The notes below the pieces were generated by a model. The model did no database searches and was not told where the DNA came from. It saw nothing but the letters and a program-made list of their open reading frames with translations. Below, piece by piece: positions 18,170 through 26,889 of a stretch of DNA of 38,185 bases (the stretch's first letter is position 1; each line of letters begins with the position of its first letter). Made by a program: the position numbers and the translations under genes. This DNA is from Trabulsiella guamensis ATCC 49490 (GTDB taxonomy: Bacteria > Pseudomonadota > Gammaproteobacteria > Enterobacterales > Enterobacteriaceae), in the NCBI RefSeq assembly GCF_000734965.1, contig NZ_JMTB01000034.1:1-38185 (forward strand), in the 5' to 3' direction.

Positions 18170-19081
18170 ATGACTGATATGACGGCAGGACAAACCGTAG
18201 AAGTCGTTAAAACCGCAATCGAAACAGCAGATAGCGCATTAGATCTCTATAACAAATACTTAGATCAAGTCATACCATGGAAGACGTTTGATGAGACGGT
18301 AAAAGAATTAAGCCGTTTCAAGAACGAATACTCACAGGCTGCCTCCGTTTTAGTTGGCGATATTAAAACACTACTGATGGACAGCCAGGATAAGTACTTT
18401 GAAGCAACACAAACGGTCTATGAATGGTGCGGCGTCGCTTCACAATTACTGGCAGCTTATATTTCATTATTTAATGAATATAATGAAAAAAAAGCCGCTG
18501 CCCAAAAAGACATTCTCATTAAGGTATTAGATGACGGTATCAAAAAACTCAGCAATGCCCAAAAATCTCTCCTGATAAGCTCCCAGAGCTTTAACTCAGC
18601 ATCTGGAAAGCTGCTGGCGCTGGATAGCCAGTTAACCAATGATTTCTCAGAAAAAAGTAGCTATTTCAATTCTCAGGTCGATAAAATCCGCAAGGAAGCC
18701 TACGGCGGTGCGGCGGCCGGCGTTGTCGCAGGCCCCTTTGGATTAATCGTTTCCTATTCCATTGCTGCTGGCATCGTGGAGGGTAAATTAATCCCTGAGT
18801 TAAAGAAAAAGCTAAAATCAGTTCAGGACTTCTTCGTCAGCTTATCTAAAAAGGTGAAACAGGCTAATACGGATATCGATTCTGCTAAACAAAAGTTGAT
18901 GACTGAGATAACCACCATTGGCGAACTGAAAACTGAAACAGAAACAACACGTTTCTACGTCGATTATGATGATCTGATGCTTTCTTTATTAAAAGACGCA
19001 GCACATAAAATGATTTCAACCTGCAACGAATACCAAAAGCGACATGGCAAGAAATCATTCGATGAGACGCCAACATCCTGA
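18170..19081 (+). CDS. hlyE: HlyE/ClyA (SheA) pore-forming haemolysin
   Basis: Alpha-helical pore-forming cytolysin, 303 residues, exactly the E. coli length. The N-terminus TVEVVKTAIETADSALDLYN and the tail TRFYVDYDDLMLSLLKDAAH are near identical to E. coli ClyA. The hydrophobic beta-tongue is intact (GGAAAGVVAGPFGLIVSYS, about residues 182-200), and both cysteines, Cys87 (YEWCGV) and Cys285 (STCNEY), are kept. The amphipathic N-terminal helix needed for pore formation is complete, so the toxin looks functional. A strong AGGAGGAGAA precedes ATG. It has no Sec signal, as is usual; ClyA leaves in vesicles. Base composition is AT-rich compared with neighbours. In E. coli K-12 it sits elsewhere, near umuDC; here it lies between ydbJ and ydbK. 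Confidence 0.97.
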   Translation: MTDMTAGQTVEVVKTAIETADSALDLYNKYLDQVIPWKTFDETVKELSRFKNEYSQAASVLVGDIKTLLMDSQDKYFEATQTVYEWCGVASQLLAAYISLFNEYNEKKAAAQKDILIKVLDDGIKKLSNAQKSLLISSQSFNSASGKLLALDSQLTNDFSEKSSYFNSQVDKIRKEAYGGAAAGVVAGPFGLIVSYSIAAGIVEGKLIPELKKKLKSVQDFFVSLSKKVKQANTDIDSAKQKLMTEITTIGELKTETETTRFYVDYDDLMLSLLKDAAHKMISTCNEYQKRHGKKSFDETPTS

Positions 19082-19120
19082 TTATGATATTTGCCATGAA
19101 GCGTTCTGGTTAAGCGTACT

Positions 19121-19160
19121 AAAAAGACAACCCGCTGGTATGGCGGGTTGTCTTTTTTTT
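19121..19160 (+). terminator. Strong terminator after hlyE
   Basis: A perfect 15-base stem (AAAAAGACAACCCGC and its complement) with a 7-base loop ends in a run of eight T. It lies 40 bases after the hlyE stop. The A run on the left makes it possibly bidirectional. Confidence 0.92.
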
Positions 19161-19298
19161 GTGTGGGTACCGGGGTGCATGCCACAGAACGGCTGGACAT
19201 TAATTGCGACGCGAACAGAGCAGTCTTCTGCCAGAATGATGTATGACACACAGGGAAAGTGGGTATTTGCGGTGTTTACGCCAGGGGGAACCCGATAG
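19161..19298 (+). pseudogene. Possible gene remnant between hlyE terminator and ydbK
   Basis: An open frame runs from the T run of the terminator to a TAG at 19298. From the ATG at 19179 it would encode 39 residues, starting MPQNGWTLIATRTEQSSARM and ending in TPGGTR. There is no ribosome binding site. The composition looks protein-like and differs from the AT-rich hlyE side, so it may be the 3' scrap of a lost gene. I do not recognise it, and it could equally be chance. Confidence 0.2.
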
Positions 19299-19356
19299 GT
19301 TATGGCTATAAAGTAAAACTTTATTATTCAACACATTAGATAGCACTGGAAATCAT

Positions 19357-22300
19357 ATGATCACAATTGACGGTAATGGCGCGGTTGCTTCGGTGGCGTT
19401 TCGTACCAGTGAAGTTATCGCCATCTACCCGATTACGCCCAGTTCAACGATGGCGGAACAGGCTGACGCCTGGGCAGGTAACGGGCTTAAGAATGTGTGG
19501 GGCGATACGCCTCGCGTGGTCGAGATGCAGTCTGAAGCCGGGGCAATCGCGGCGGTTCACGGCGCATTGCAGACCGGAGCGCTGTCCACCTCTTTTACCT
19601 CCTCTCAGGGCCTGTTGCTGATGATCCCCACGCTATACAAGCTGGCGGGTCAGTTAATGCCGTTTGTCCTCCATGTTGCGGCCCGTACGGTAGCCACCCA
19701 TGCCCTGTCGATTTTTGGCGATCACTCTGACGTGATGGCCGTGCGACAAACCGGTTGTGCGATGCTGTGCGCGGGCAGCGTGCAGGAGGCGCAGGATTTT
19801 GCGCTGATTTCGCAGATAGCGACGCTCAATAGTCGCGTGCCTTTTATTCACTTCTTTGATGGTTTCCGCACCTCGCACGAAATCAACAAAATCGTGCCAC
19901 TGGCCGATGACACCCTGCTCAGCCTGATGCCGCAGACAGCCATCGACGCGCACCGGGCCCGTGCGCTGAATCCGGAGCATCCGGTGATCCGCGGGACCTC
20001 AGCGAACCCGGATACCTACTTCCAGTCGCGCGAAGCCACTAACCCGTGGTACAACGCGGTTTATGATCATGTTACGCAGGCGATGGACGATTTCGCTGCC
20101 GCCACCGGTCGCCAGTACAAGCCGTTTGAATATTACGGGCATCCACAGGCAGAACGGGTGATTGTGGTGATGGGCTCGGCCATCGGTACTTGCGAAGAGG
20201 TGGTGGACGAATTGCTGACCCGCGGCGAAAAAATCGGCGTGCTGAAAATCCGCCTCTACCGCCCTTTCTCAGCGCAACATCTGCTGGAGGCGTTGCCCGA
20301 AACGGCCCGATCAGTGGCGGTGCTTGATCGCACTAAAGAGCCGGGCGCGCATGCTGAGCCGCTTTATCTTGATGTGATGACCGCACTGGCGGAAGCCTTT
20401 AACCGCGGCGAGCGTGAAACCCTGCCGAGAGTAATTGGTGGTCGTTATGGGTTGTCATCAAAAGAGTTTGGTCCGGAGTGCGTGCTTGCGGTATTTCAGG
20501 AGTTGCGCCAGGCAAATCCCAAGCCGCGCTTTACCGTCGGGATTTACGACGATGTCACCAACCTTTCCCTGCCGCTGCCGGAAAATACCCTCCCTGCAAC
20601 CGCGAAGCTGGAAGCACTGTTTTATGGTCTTGGCAGCGACGGCAGCGTGTCGGCGACTAAAAATAACATCAAAATCATTGGTAACTCGACGCCGTGGTAC
20701 GCGCAGGGCTATTTCGTTTATGACTCCAAAAAGGCCGGTGGCCTGACAGTTTCGCATTTGCGCGTCAGCGAGCAACCGATTCGTTCGGCGTATCTGGTCT
20801 CACAGGCCGATTTCGTCGGCTGCCACCAGTTGCAGTTTATTGATAAATACCCGATGGCCGAGCGCCTGAAGCCCGGCGGGATCTTCCTTCTCAATACACC
20901 GTACAGCGCTGATGAGGTCTGGCCGCGCCTGCCGCAGGATGTTCAGGCCGTCCTGAATCAGAAGGAAGCCCGCTTTTATGTGGTTAACGCTGCTAAAATC
21001 GCCCGTGAATGCGGTCTCGCCGCGCGCATTAATACCGTTATGCAGATGGCCTTCTTCCATTTGACGCAAATCCTGCCTGGTGACAGCGCGCTGACAGAAC
21101 TGCAGGGCGCGATTGCGAAAAGCTACAGCAGCAAAGGGCAGGATCTCGTCGAGCGCAACTGGCAGGCGCTGGCGCTGGCAAGGGAATCTCTCGCTGAAGT
21201 ACCGCTGCAGCCCGTCAATACTGACAGCCCGTATCGACCGCCAGTGGTTTCCGACGCGGCACCCGACTTTGTCAAAACCGTGACCGCCGCTATGCTGGCG
21301 GGGCTTGGCGATGCACTGCCCGTCTCCGCGCTGCCACCGGACGGCACCTGGCCGATGGGCACAACCCGCTGGGAAAAACGCAACATCGCTGAAGAGATCC
21401 CCATCTGGAAAGAAGATCTGTGCACCCAGTGTAACCACTGCGTTGCCGCCTGCCCACACTCCGCGATTCGCGCCAAAGTCGTGTCGCCTGACGCGATGGA
21501 AAACGCGCCCGCCAGCCTGCACTCGCTGGACGTTAAATCCCGCGATATGCGCGGACAGAAGTACGTCCTGCAGGTTGCGCCTGAAGACTGCACTGGCTGT
21601 AATCTGTGCGTTGAAGTCTGCCCGGCGAAAGACCGACAGAACCCGGAGATCAAGGCCATCAATATGATGTCACGCCTGGAGCATGTGGAAGAGGAAAAAG
21701 TGAATTATGACTTTTTCCTCGACCTGCCGGAAATCGACCGCAGTACGCTTGAGCGCATTGATATCCGGACATCACAGCTCATTACCCCGCTGTTTGAATA
21801 TTCCGGTGCCTGTTCCGGCTGCGGCGAAACACCGTACATCAAGCTGTTGACGCAGCTGTATGGCGATCGCATGCTCATTGCTAACGCCACTGGTTGTTCG
21901 TCAATTTACGGCGGTAATCTCCCTTCGACGCCATACACCACCGATGCCAACGGGCGCGGTCCGGCCTGGGCCAACTCGCTGTTTGAAGATAACGCAGAAT
22001 TTGGCCTCGGCTTCCGTCTCACGGTCGATCAGCATCGCCAGCGTGTCATGCGTCTGCTCGACACCTTTGCCGATAAACTCCCCTCGGCACTGAATGACGC
22101 CCTGCATGCGGAGGCTACTCCGGATGAGCGCCGTGAACAGGTTGCCGCATTGCGCCAGCATCTGGTGGGCATTGAAGGCGCGCAGGAGCTACTCACTGAT
22201 GCCGACGCACTGGTGGAAAAATCCATCTGGCTTATCGGCGGTGATGGCTGGGCGTACGACATTGGTTTTGGTGGGTTGGATCACGTGCTCAGTCTGAACG

Positions 22301-22881
22301 AGAACGTCAATATTCTGGTGCTCGATACGCAATGCTATTCCAATACCGGCGGCCAGGCCTCGAAAGCCACGCCGCTCGGAGCGGTCACTAAATTTGGCGA
22401 ACACGGCAAGCGCAAAGCGCGCAAAGATCTGGGCGTCAGCATGATGATGTACGGTCATGTGTATGTCGCGCAGATCTCACTGGGCGCGCAGCTTAACCAG
22501 ACAGTAAAAGCGATTCAGGAGGCGGAGGCGTATCCAGGGCCGTCGCTTATTATCGCTTACAGCCCCTGTGAAGAGCATGGTTATGACCTGGCGTTGAGCC
22601 ACGACCAGATGCGTCAGTTGACTGCCACTGGCTTCTGGCCCCTGTATCGCTTCGACCCGCGTCGTGCCGATGAAGGGAAACTGCCGCTGGCGCTTGACTC
22701 CCGCCCGCCGTCAGATGCGCTGGCGGAAACACTGATGAATGAGCAGCGTTTCCGTCGCCTCAACGTGCAACAGCCAGAGCTTGCAGAGCAATTGTGGAAA
22801 GATGCCGCCGCTGATTTGCAAAAACGTTATGACTTCCTTGCACAACTGGCAGGCAAAGCAGAAAAAGCGCCTTCAGAATAA
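19357..22881 (+). CDS. ydbK: YdbK (NifJ-type), pyruvate:flavodoxin/ferredoxin oxidoreductase
   Basis: Single-chain CoA-acylating pyruvate oxidoreductase of 1174 residues, identical in length to E. coli YdbK. Domain order: pyrimidine-binding transketolase-like domain (FRTSEVIAIYPITPSSTMAE), domain II, coupling domain, two 4Fe-4S clusters (CTQCNHCVAACP from Cys689 and CTGCNLCVEVCP from Cys745), the proximal cluster motif ACSGCGETPY, and the thiamine diphosphate site GGDGWAYDIGFGG (Asp963) to SNTGGQ (Asn996). It converts pyruvate and CoA to acetyl-CoA and CO2, reducing flavodoxin or ferredoxin; in E. coli it belongs to the oxidative stress response. The start ATG has TGGAA upstream. Monocistronic, with a terminator after it. 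Confidence 0.98.
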   Translation: MITIDGNGAVASVAFRTSEVIAIYPITPSSTMAEQADAWAGNGLKNVWGDTPRVVEMQSEAGAIAAVHGALQTGALSTSFTSSQGLLLMIPTLYKLAGQLMPFVLHVAARTVATHALSIFGDHSDVMAVRQTGCAMLCAGSVQEAQDFALISQIATLNSRVPFIHFFDGFRTSHEINKIVPLADDTLLSLMPQTAIDAHRARALNPEHPVIRGTSANPDTYFQSREATNPWYNAVYDHVTQAMDDFAAATGRQYKPFEYYGHPQAERVIVVMGSAIGTCEEVVDELLTRGEKIGVLKIRLYRPFSAQHLLEALPETARSVAVLDRTKEPGAHAEPLYLDVMTALAEAFNRGERETLPRVIGGRYGLSSKEFGPECVLAVFQELRQANPKPRFTVGIYDDVTNLSLPLPENTLPATAKLEALFYGLGSDGSVSATKNNIKIIGNSTPWYAQGYFVYDSKKAGGLTVSHLRVSEQPIRSAYLVSQADFVGCHQLQFIDKYPMAERLKPGGIFLLNTPYSADEVWPRLPQDVQAVLNQKEARFYVVNAAKIARECGLAARINTVMQMAFFHLTQILPGDSALTELQGAIAKSYSSKGQDLVERNWQALALARESLAEVPLQPVNTDSPYRPPVVSDAAPDFVKTVTAAMLAGLGDALPVSALPPDGTWPMGTTRWEKRNIAEEIPIWKEDLCTQCNHCVAACPHSAIRAKVVSPDAMENAPASLHSLDVKSRDMRGQKYVLQVAPEDCTGCNLCVEVCPAKDRQNPEIKAINMMSRLEHVEEEKVNYDFFLDLPEIDRSTLERIDIRTSQLITPLFEYSGACSGCGETPYIKLLTQLYGDRMLIANATGCSSIYGGNLPSTPYTTDANGRGPAWANSLFEDNAEFGLGFRLTVDQHRQRVMRLLDTFADKLPSALNDALHAEATPDERREQVAALRQHLVGIEGAQELLTDADALVEKSIWLIGGDGWAYDIGFGGLDHVLSLNENVNILVLDTQCYSNTGGQASKATPLGAVTKFGEHGKRKARKDLGVSMMMYGHVYVAQISLGAQLNQTVKAIQEAEAYPGPSLIIAYSPCEEHGYDLALSHDQMRQLTATGFWPLYRFDPRRADEGKLPLALDSRPPSDALAETLMNEQRFRRLNVQQPELAEQLWKDAAADLQKRYDFLAQLAGKAEKAPSE

Positions 22882-22899
22882 TAACAACAATGCAATCAA

Positions 22900-22934
22900 A
22901 ATAGCCCGAAGTGATATTCGGGCTATTCGTTTTT
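22900..22934 (+). terminator. Terminator after ydbK
   Basis: A perfect 11-base stem (AATAGCCCGAA / TTCGGGCTATT) with a 6-base loop is followed by CGTTTTT. It lies about 20 bases after the ydbK stop. Confidence 0.9.
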
Positions 22935-23031
22935 CACAAGGTCTTATTTCGGCTTCTCCTGTTTCGCTACGGTTTAATTTTCTGCGCTTATACTAACTTC
23001 AAAAACCATTATTTTTATGAGGTTAGCATTA

Positions 23032-23541
23032 ATGGCCGATGTGGTTAATCAACTCATCAACACTGCTCAGCAGCACACCGTGCTGATTAGCCTCATTGTC
23101 TTTCTGCTGACGTTTACTAAATCCTGCGCCATTGTTTCGCTGGTGATCCCCGGGACTTCCGGCCTGTTATTGCTGGGTCCTCTCTCGGCCGGGAATGTCG
23201 GGCTATTTGCGATTATGTGGGCTATGGCGAGTCTGGGGGCAATAAGCGGATTCTGGCTCTCCTGGTGGATCGGGAAATACTATTATCACCGTATTCGGCA
23301 CTGGCGCTGGCTTAAGCTGTCGATTATGGAAAAAAGCCGTGTATTTTTGCAGCGCTGGGGAATATATGCTGTATTTCTCGGCAGATTTATTTCACCTCTG
23401 CGGGCAACGGTGCCACTGGCCAGTGGAATGTCTGGCGTAACGCACCGTCAGTTCCAGCTGGCCAATATCAGTTCTGCATTTATCTGGACGTTTATTTTAC
23501 TGGTGCCTGGTGCCATCAGTCTCGGGCTGATGGCAGATTAA
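23032..23541 (+). CDS. Short DedA-family membrane protein
   Basis: A 169-residue inner-membrane protein of the DedA/VTT superfamily. Hydrophobic segments include VLISLIVFLLTFTKSCAIVS, LFAIMWAMASLGAISGFWLS and a C-terminal FIWTFILLVPGAISLGLM. The family motif is FLGRFISPLRATVPLASGMS with the conserved Arg and Pro, followed by HRQF. DedA proteins support proton-linked lipid carrier recycling (undecaprenyl phosphate) and membrane homeostasis. It is shorter than the usual 200-220 residues and I cannot match it to one of the named E. coli paralogues. ATG 23032 is preferred because GAGG lies nine bases upstream; an ATG at 23017 has no such site. Its stop overlaps the next gene's stop by four bases on the other strand. 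Confidence 0.8.
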   Translation: MADVVNQLINTAQQHTVLISLIVFLLTFTKSCAIVSLVIPGTSGLLLLGPLSAGNVGLFAIMWAMASLGAISGFWLSWWIGKYYYHRIRHWRWLKLSIMEKSRVFLQRWGIYAVFLGRFISPLRATVPLASGMSGVTHRQFQLANISSAFIWTFILLVPGAISLGLMAD

Positions 23542-24224
23542 TGACACTCACCAAATTGCCGCTTTTGCCAGTAATCGCCCTGCCCGGCAACCGCGCCCGC
23601 GGCCCAGCAGGCTTTCAGTTGCTCTTCGTTATTGATGCCGCAGACAATCGCGCCATGACAGACCTGCGAGGCATGGGATACGATATGGCGGAGGCTATGG
23701 GTATTTAAATGTGAGTGGAAAAAAGGTGGGGCGATTTTAATATATTCAAATGGCATTCGGGTCAGCAAAGTCAAACTGGTGGAGCCCTCGCCGAAACTGT
23801 CAATCCATAACGGGCAAAGTTGCGACAACTTTCGGAGCCTCATCATTGACGAGTTTGGCCTGAATTCAGAAAACTCGCTGTCAATGCTAAGCCGCAAAAA
23901 GGAATGGTGTAATAAAAACTTCACAATGGCGGGATTATTGAGAATATAATCTGCCCCATCGTCACCAATGTTAAGGGTAACGAGTGAAGTGTCTGTGATG
24001 TCTGTTGGCAGAGAAAAAACGTAATCTAACGCTCTTTCCAGAGAAGCCGTCTCTCGCACCGGGACGAAGTTAAACACATTCTCCTCTGAGTTATTACCGG
24101 AGAATACCTTAACATAACCAGATTGCTTTTTTAGTTCCCAGGAATGTATTTCCCCGGAACGTGTTATGACGGGTTCCAACATGAATTCATAACATTGGTT
24201 CGATGACAATCCTTGCTCCCGCAC
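23538..24224 (-). CDS. Degenerate EAL-domain protein (probably catalytically inactive)
   Basis: A stand-alone EAL-like protein of up to 228 residues. Landmarks of the fold are visible but the catalytic residues are lost: the EAL motif is replaced by HSWELKKQ, the DDFGTGYS loop reads IDSFGEGSTSL, the LKID segment reads YIKIAPPFF, and the VAEGVET segment reads IVCGINNEEQL. It therefore should not hydrolyse c-di-GMP. YdiV is a precedent: an inactive EAL that binds FlhD to repress flagella; this protein is not YdiV by sequence. The start is uncertain: the GTG at 24224 has AGGA too close, and a TTG five codons later has GGGAG six bases upstream. Base composition is more AT-rich than neighbours. 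Convergent with the DedA gene. Confidence 0.7.
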   Translation of the reverse strand: MREQGLSSNQCYEFMLEPVITRSGEIHSWELKKQSGYVKVFSGNNSEENVFNFVPVRETASLERALDYVFSLPTDITDTSLVTLNIGDDGADYILNNPAIVKFLLHHSFLRLSIDSEFSEFRPNSSMMRLRKLSQLCPLWIDSFGEGSTSLTLLTRMPFEYIKIAPPFFHSHLNTHSLRHIVSHASQVCHGAIVCGINNEEQLKACWAAGAVAGQGDYWQKRQFGECH

Positions 24225-24656
24225 ATCCTGTATTTTGTTTTAAAATATTGCCAGAGAATTACACAGGTAAATAATAGAATAAAATCGTTTAAAATGATCG
24301 GTGCAAGAGCATTTGATAGTTACAGACTATCACTAACGCGTTAATGATCGCTGATTCAGATTAATAAAGAGGAATTCTCCTATTGCTGGTGAATAAATAG
24401 CAGTAAATTTACCTTAGGGTTACGCCATGGATTGTGGGAAAGGCAATAACGGGATATTTGATGGAGTCTGAGTAAATTCTTTTTTTAGATAAATCTTATC
24501 ATTTTGCTTTCATCCGCCGCTGCCGACGGCAAAAACGCACTGGCATTCGGCGCGAGAATCCGTACCATACACGCCACACCCTGGCATGCCTGATGCGATA
24601 CGCTCCTTTATGGTTTGCCATTGTCATACCCCCGGCGACACCAGAGATATGAAATA
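24225..24656. other. 432-base intergenic region between EAL-like gene and ttcA
   Basis: Divergent promoter region without a credible gene. The left half is AT-rich and holds the inverted repeat at 24314-24332. The right half, from about 24510, is GC-rich and precedes ttcA. No RNA gene was recognised. In E. coli dbpA lies on this side of ttcA; no trace of it is seen. Confidence 0.5.
24314..24332. repeat. Operator-like inverted repeat upstream of the EAL-like gene
   Basis: TGATAGT-TACAG-ACTATCA is a perfect 7-base palindrome with a 5-base centre, about 90 bases before the EAL-like start codon. The size and symmetry suit a dimeric repressor. No regulator is assigned. Confidence 0.4.
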
Positions 24657-25592
24657 ATGTCAGAGAATCAATCGGTTAATAAAAAAGAACAATACAATCT
24701 GAATAAATTACAGAAACGCCTGCGCCGGAACGTCGGTGAAGCCATCGCCGATTTTAACATGATTGAAGAAGGCGACCGCATTATGGTTTGCCTCTCTGGC
24801 GGCAAGGACAGCTACACGATGCTTGAAATTCTGCGCAACCTGCAGCAGAGCGCGCCGGTGAATTTCAGCCTTGTCGCGGTGAATCTGGATCAAAAACAAC
24901 CAGGTTTTCCGGAGCATGTGTTGCCCGCGTATCTCGAACAGCTGGGCGTTGAATACAAAATCGTTGAAGAGAATACGTACGGTATCGTTAAAGAGAAGAT
25001 CCCGGAAGGAAAAACTACCTGCTCGCTCTGCTCTCGCCTGCGCCGCGGGATCCTCTACCGTACTGCCACCGAACTGGGAGCCACGAAAATCGCTCTTGGC
25101 CACCACCGCGACGATATTCTGCAGACACTGTTCCTTAATATGTTCTATGGCGGGAAAATGAAAGGCATGCCGCCGAAGCTGATGAGTGACGACGGCAAAC
25201 ATATCGTGATCCGCCCGCTGGCATACTGCCGTGAAAAAGATATCGTGCGGTTCGCTGACGCAAAAGCATTCCCGATTATTCCGTGCAACCTCTGCGGTTC
25301 GCAGCCGAACTTACAGCGTCAGGTGATTGCTGACATGCTGCGCGGCTGGGATAAACGTTACCCGGGACGCATCGAAACGATGTTCAGTGCCATGCAGAAT
25401 GTAGTGCCATCGCACCTGTGCGATGAATCACTGTTTGATTTTAAAGGCCTCACTCACGGCGCTGACGTGGTAGCGGGTGGCGATCTGGCATTTGATCGCG
25501 AGGAAATTCCCCTGCAGCCCGCCGGATGGCAGCCGGAAGATGACGAGACGGATTTTCAGGCGACGCGCCTGGACGTGGTTGAAATCAAATAA
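24657..25592 (+). CDS. ttcA: TtcA, tRNA 2-thiocytidine(32) synthetase
   Basis: ATP-dependent enzyme that thiolates C32 of several tRNAs using a 4Fe-4S cluster. It has 311 residues, as in E. coli. The PP-loop is [11 protein letters not shown] (about residues 45-55). Cysteine pairs CSLC (122, 125) and CNLC (210, 213) are present, of which some bind the cluster. The C-terminus [19 protein letters not shown] is typical. The ATG at 24657 ([20 protein letters not shown]) aligns with E. coli; a longer frame from 24615 is not supported. In E. coli the Rac prophage integrates in the first codons of this gene; here the gene is whole. Confidence 0.97.
   Translation: MSENQSVNKKEQYNLNKLQKRLRRNVGEAIADFNMIEEGDRIMVCLSGGKDSYTMLEILRNLQQSAPVNFSLVAVNLDQKQPGFPEHVLPAYLEQLGVEYKIVEENTYGIVKEKIPEGKTTCSLCSRLRRGILYRTATELGATKIALGHHRDDILQTLFLNMFYGGKMKGMPPKLMSDDGKHIVIRPLAYCREKDIVRFADAKAFPIIPCNLCGSQPNLQRQVIADMLRGWDKRYPGRIETMFSAMQNVVPSHLCDESLFDFKGLTHGADVVAGGDLAFDREEIPLQPAGWQPEDDETDFQATRLDVVEIK
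24680..24705 (+). other. Unoccupied Rac-type attachment sequence inside ttcA
   Basis: The bases encoding KKEQYNLNK match the 26-base Rac prophage core of E. coli K-12, as I recall it, at all but three positions. Being in conserved coding sequence, the match alone does not prove an active site, but the locus is intact and empty here. Confidence 0.5.
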
Positions 25593-25596
25593 CACG

Positions 25597-25621
25597 AAGC
25601 CCTCCAGCCGGAGGGCTTTTT
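25597..25621. terminator. Terminator between ttcA and the TPR/glycosyltransferase-like gene
   Basis: A perfect 9-base stem (AAGCCCTCC / GGAGGGCTT) with an AGCC loop and TTTTT tail begins five bases after the ttcA stop. The A bases on the left are few, so it serves ttcA best and the convergent gene only weakly. Confidence 0.88.
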
Positions 25622-25629
25622 ACTGGCGC

Positions 25630-26889
25630 TTAGTCGATATTCCTGATTTGCCATTCGCCAGCCAGTACGCGGTCAAGCAGGAAGAACGGCAGCCTGTCTT
25701 TCCATTGATGATTATCGACCGGGCTGGCGTACTGGCATAACGAGTTACCCTGCTCATCCAGCACTTCCCAGCGCTGCATTTCCCCATCCGCTTTCTGACT
25801 TTCTTTCCCTGCCAGCTGAAAACTGGTATTGCTGCCGATATGGAATTTATCCGTCTGCCAGCGGATGGGCGCATGAGCCGGATAGGGTTGCGCGTCGAGG
25901 AAACCAAACAACTCGTCGTGATTGAGCAGACTCTGTTTGATGGTCGGCCACAGATGCTGACGCAGAAAATATTGGTCAACAAAGCGGCGATGCCCTTCAC
26001 GATCGCTCAGATATTCCCGCGTCTGGTCGATAATCGACGGAAGATTTTCATTGCGGCAACCGCCCCACATTCCCGCCAGCAGCAACTCGGTATGAGTGAA
26101 ATAATCACGCATGTGGTGATACCAGCGATCACTCTGCAGCCAGGCGTTTACCGCGGCCTGTTCACGCTCGGACAACAGTGAATCGGCATCCCGGATGAGA
26201 TAGCGTTTAACGGCGGGGTCGTCGAGCACCAGAAAGCGCCACATTAATGGTGGAATGGTTTGATGCTGCTCCCCTTCCACTTTAATTACCTCAGCGCCTT
26301 CCGCCCGCAGACGCGCCTGCACCGCCTGCGGTACGCTGTCATCAAGATAGAAACGGCAGCACCATTCCGGGAACAGTTCTTTGCTGACTTTCGCATTCAT
26401 CACTGCACTTTCACAATAGCGCGGCAGCGCACCGAAAAGCGTAAAAGCGATGACGTTTTCCTGCGGATTATGCGGGTTAAAAGCGGGCGGCTGCGCAGCC
26501 GGTAGCGGATACGCCCGACCGCTGCCGAATTTTTTGTCGCCCAGTTCGAGGGAGAGATGCCCATAGCGGCGCAGTTCATCAGGGCGATTCAGCCAGCCGC
26601 AGACCTCCGCCAGACCGTCAATCATCGTATCCGGCAGTTTTTCTACCGGCAGGCTTTGCATCAGCTTTTTATAGGTTTTATAGGACTTCTCATACTCTCC
26701 CGTGCGCATCAGACAGAGCGCATAACTGGAAAGCACGTCGGGGTTGCGCGGCACGAGCCGCAGTGTCGCTTCGGCGACAGCTTTGCCGGCCGCAAAATCA
26801 TTTTGCGCGATCGCATCCCGATATTGTTGGGCCAACTGATTAAGCCGCTGCTCCTGCTGCTGCGGTGTGGTCTTCTTGAAAGGATGCAT
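25630..26889 (-). CDS. TPR protein with glycosyltransferase-like domain
   Basis: A 419-residue cytoplasmic protein, no signal peptide or membrane segment. Residues about 15-110 form TPR-like helical pairs (AAGKAVAEATLRLVPRNPDVLSSYALCL, MRTGEYEKSYKTYKKLMQ in part). Residues about 145-350 resemble a GT-A glycosyltransferase: NVIAFTLFGALPRY, FPEWCCRFYLDD, and RDADS (233-237), which could be the metal-binding DxD. The remainder, about 70 residues, looks beta-rich. I do not recognise a named family member; sugar donor and acceptor are unknown. ATG 26889 (MHPFKKTT) is chosen with AGGGA close upstream; a GTG at 26904 is also in frame. It follows a small proline-rich gene on the same strand. Confidence 0.75.
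   Translation of the reverse strand: MHPFKKTTPQQQEQRLNQLAQQYRDAIAQNDFAAGKAVAEATLRLVPRNPDVLSSYALCLMRTGEYEKSYKTYKKLMQSLPVEKLPDTMIDGLAEVCGWLNRPDELRRYGHLSLELGDKKFGSGRAYPLPAAQPPAFNPHNPQENVIAFTLFGALPRYCESAVMNAKVSKELFPEWCCRFYLDDSVPQAVQARLRAEGAEVIKVEGEQHQTIPPLMWRFLVLDDPAVKRYLIRDADSLLSEREQAAVNAWLQSDRWYHHMRDYFTHTELLLAGMWGGCRNENLPSIIDQTREYLSDREGHRRFVDQYFLRQHLWPTIKQSLLNHDELFGFLDAQPYPAHAPIRWQTDKFHIGSNTSFQLAGKESQKADGEMQRWEVLDEQGNSLCQYASPVDNHQWKDRLPFFLLDRVLAGEWQIRNID

Noticed and set aside
20800-21522. Minus-strand open frame of 240 codons inside ydbK
   Set aside because: Antisense shadow of a conserved gene, without start signals.
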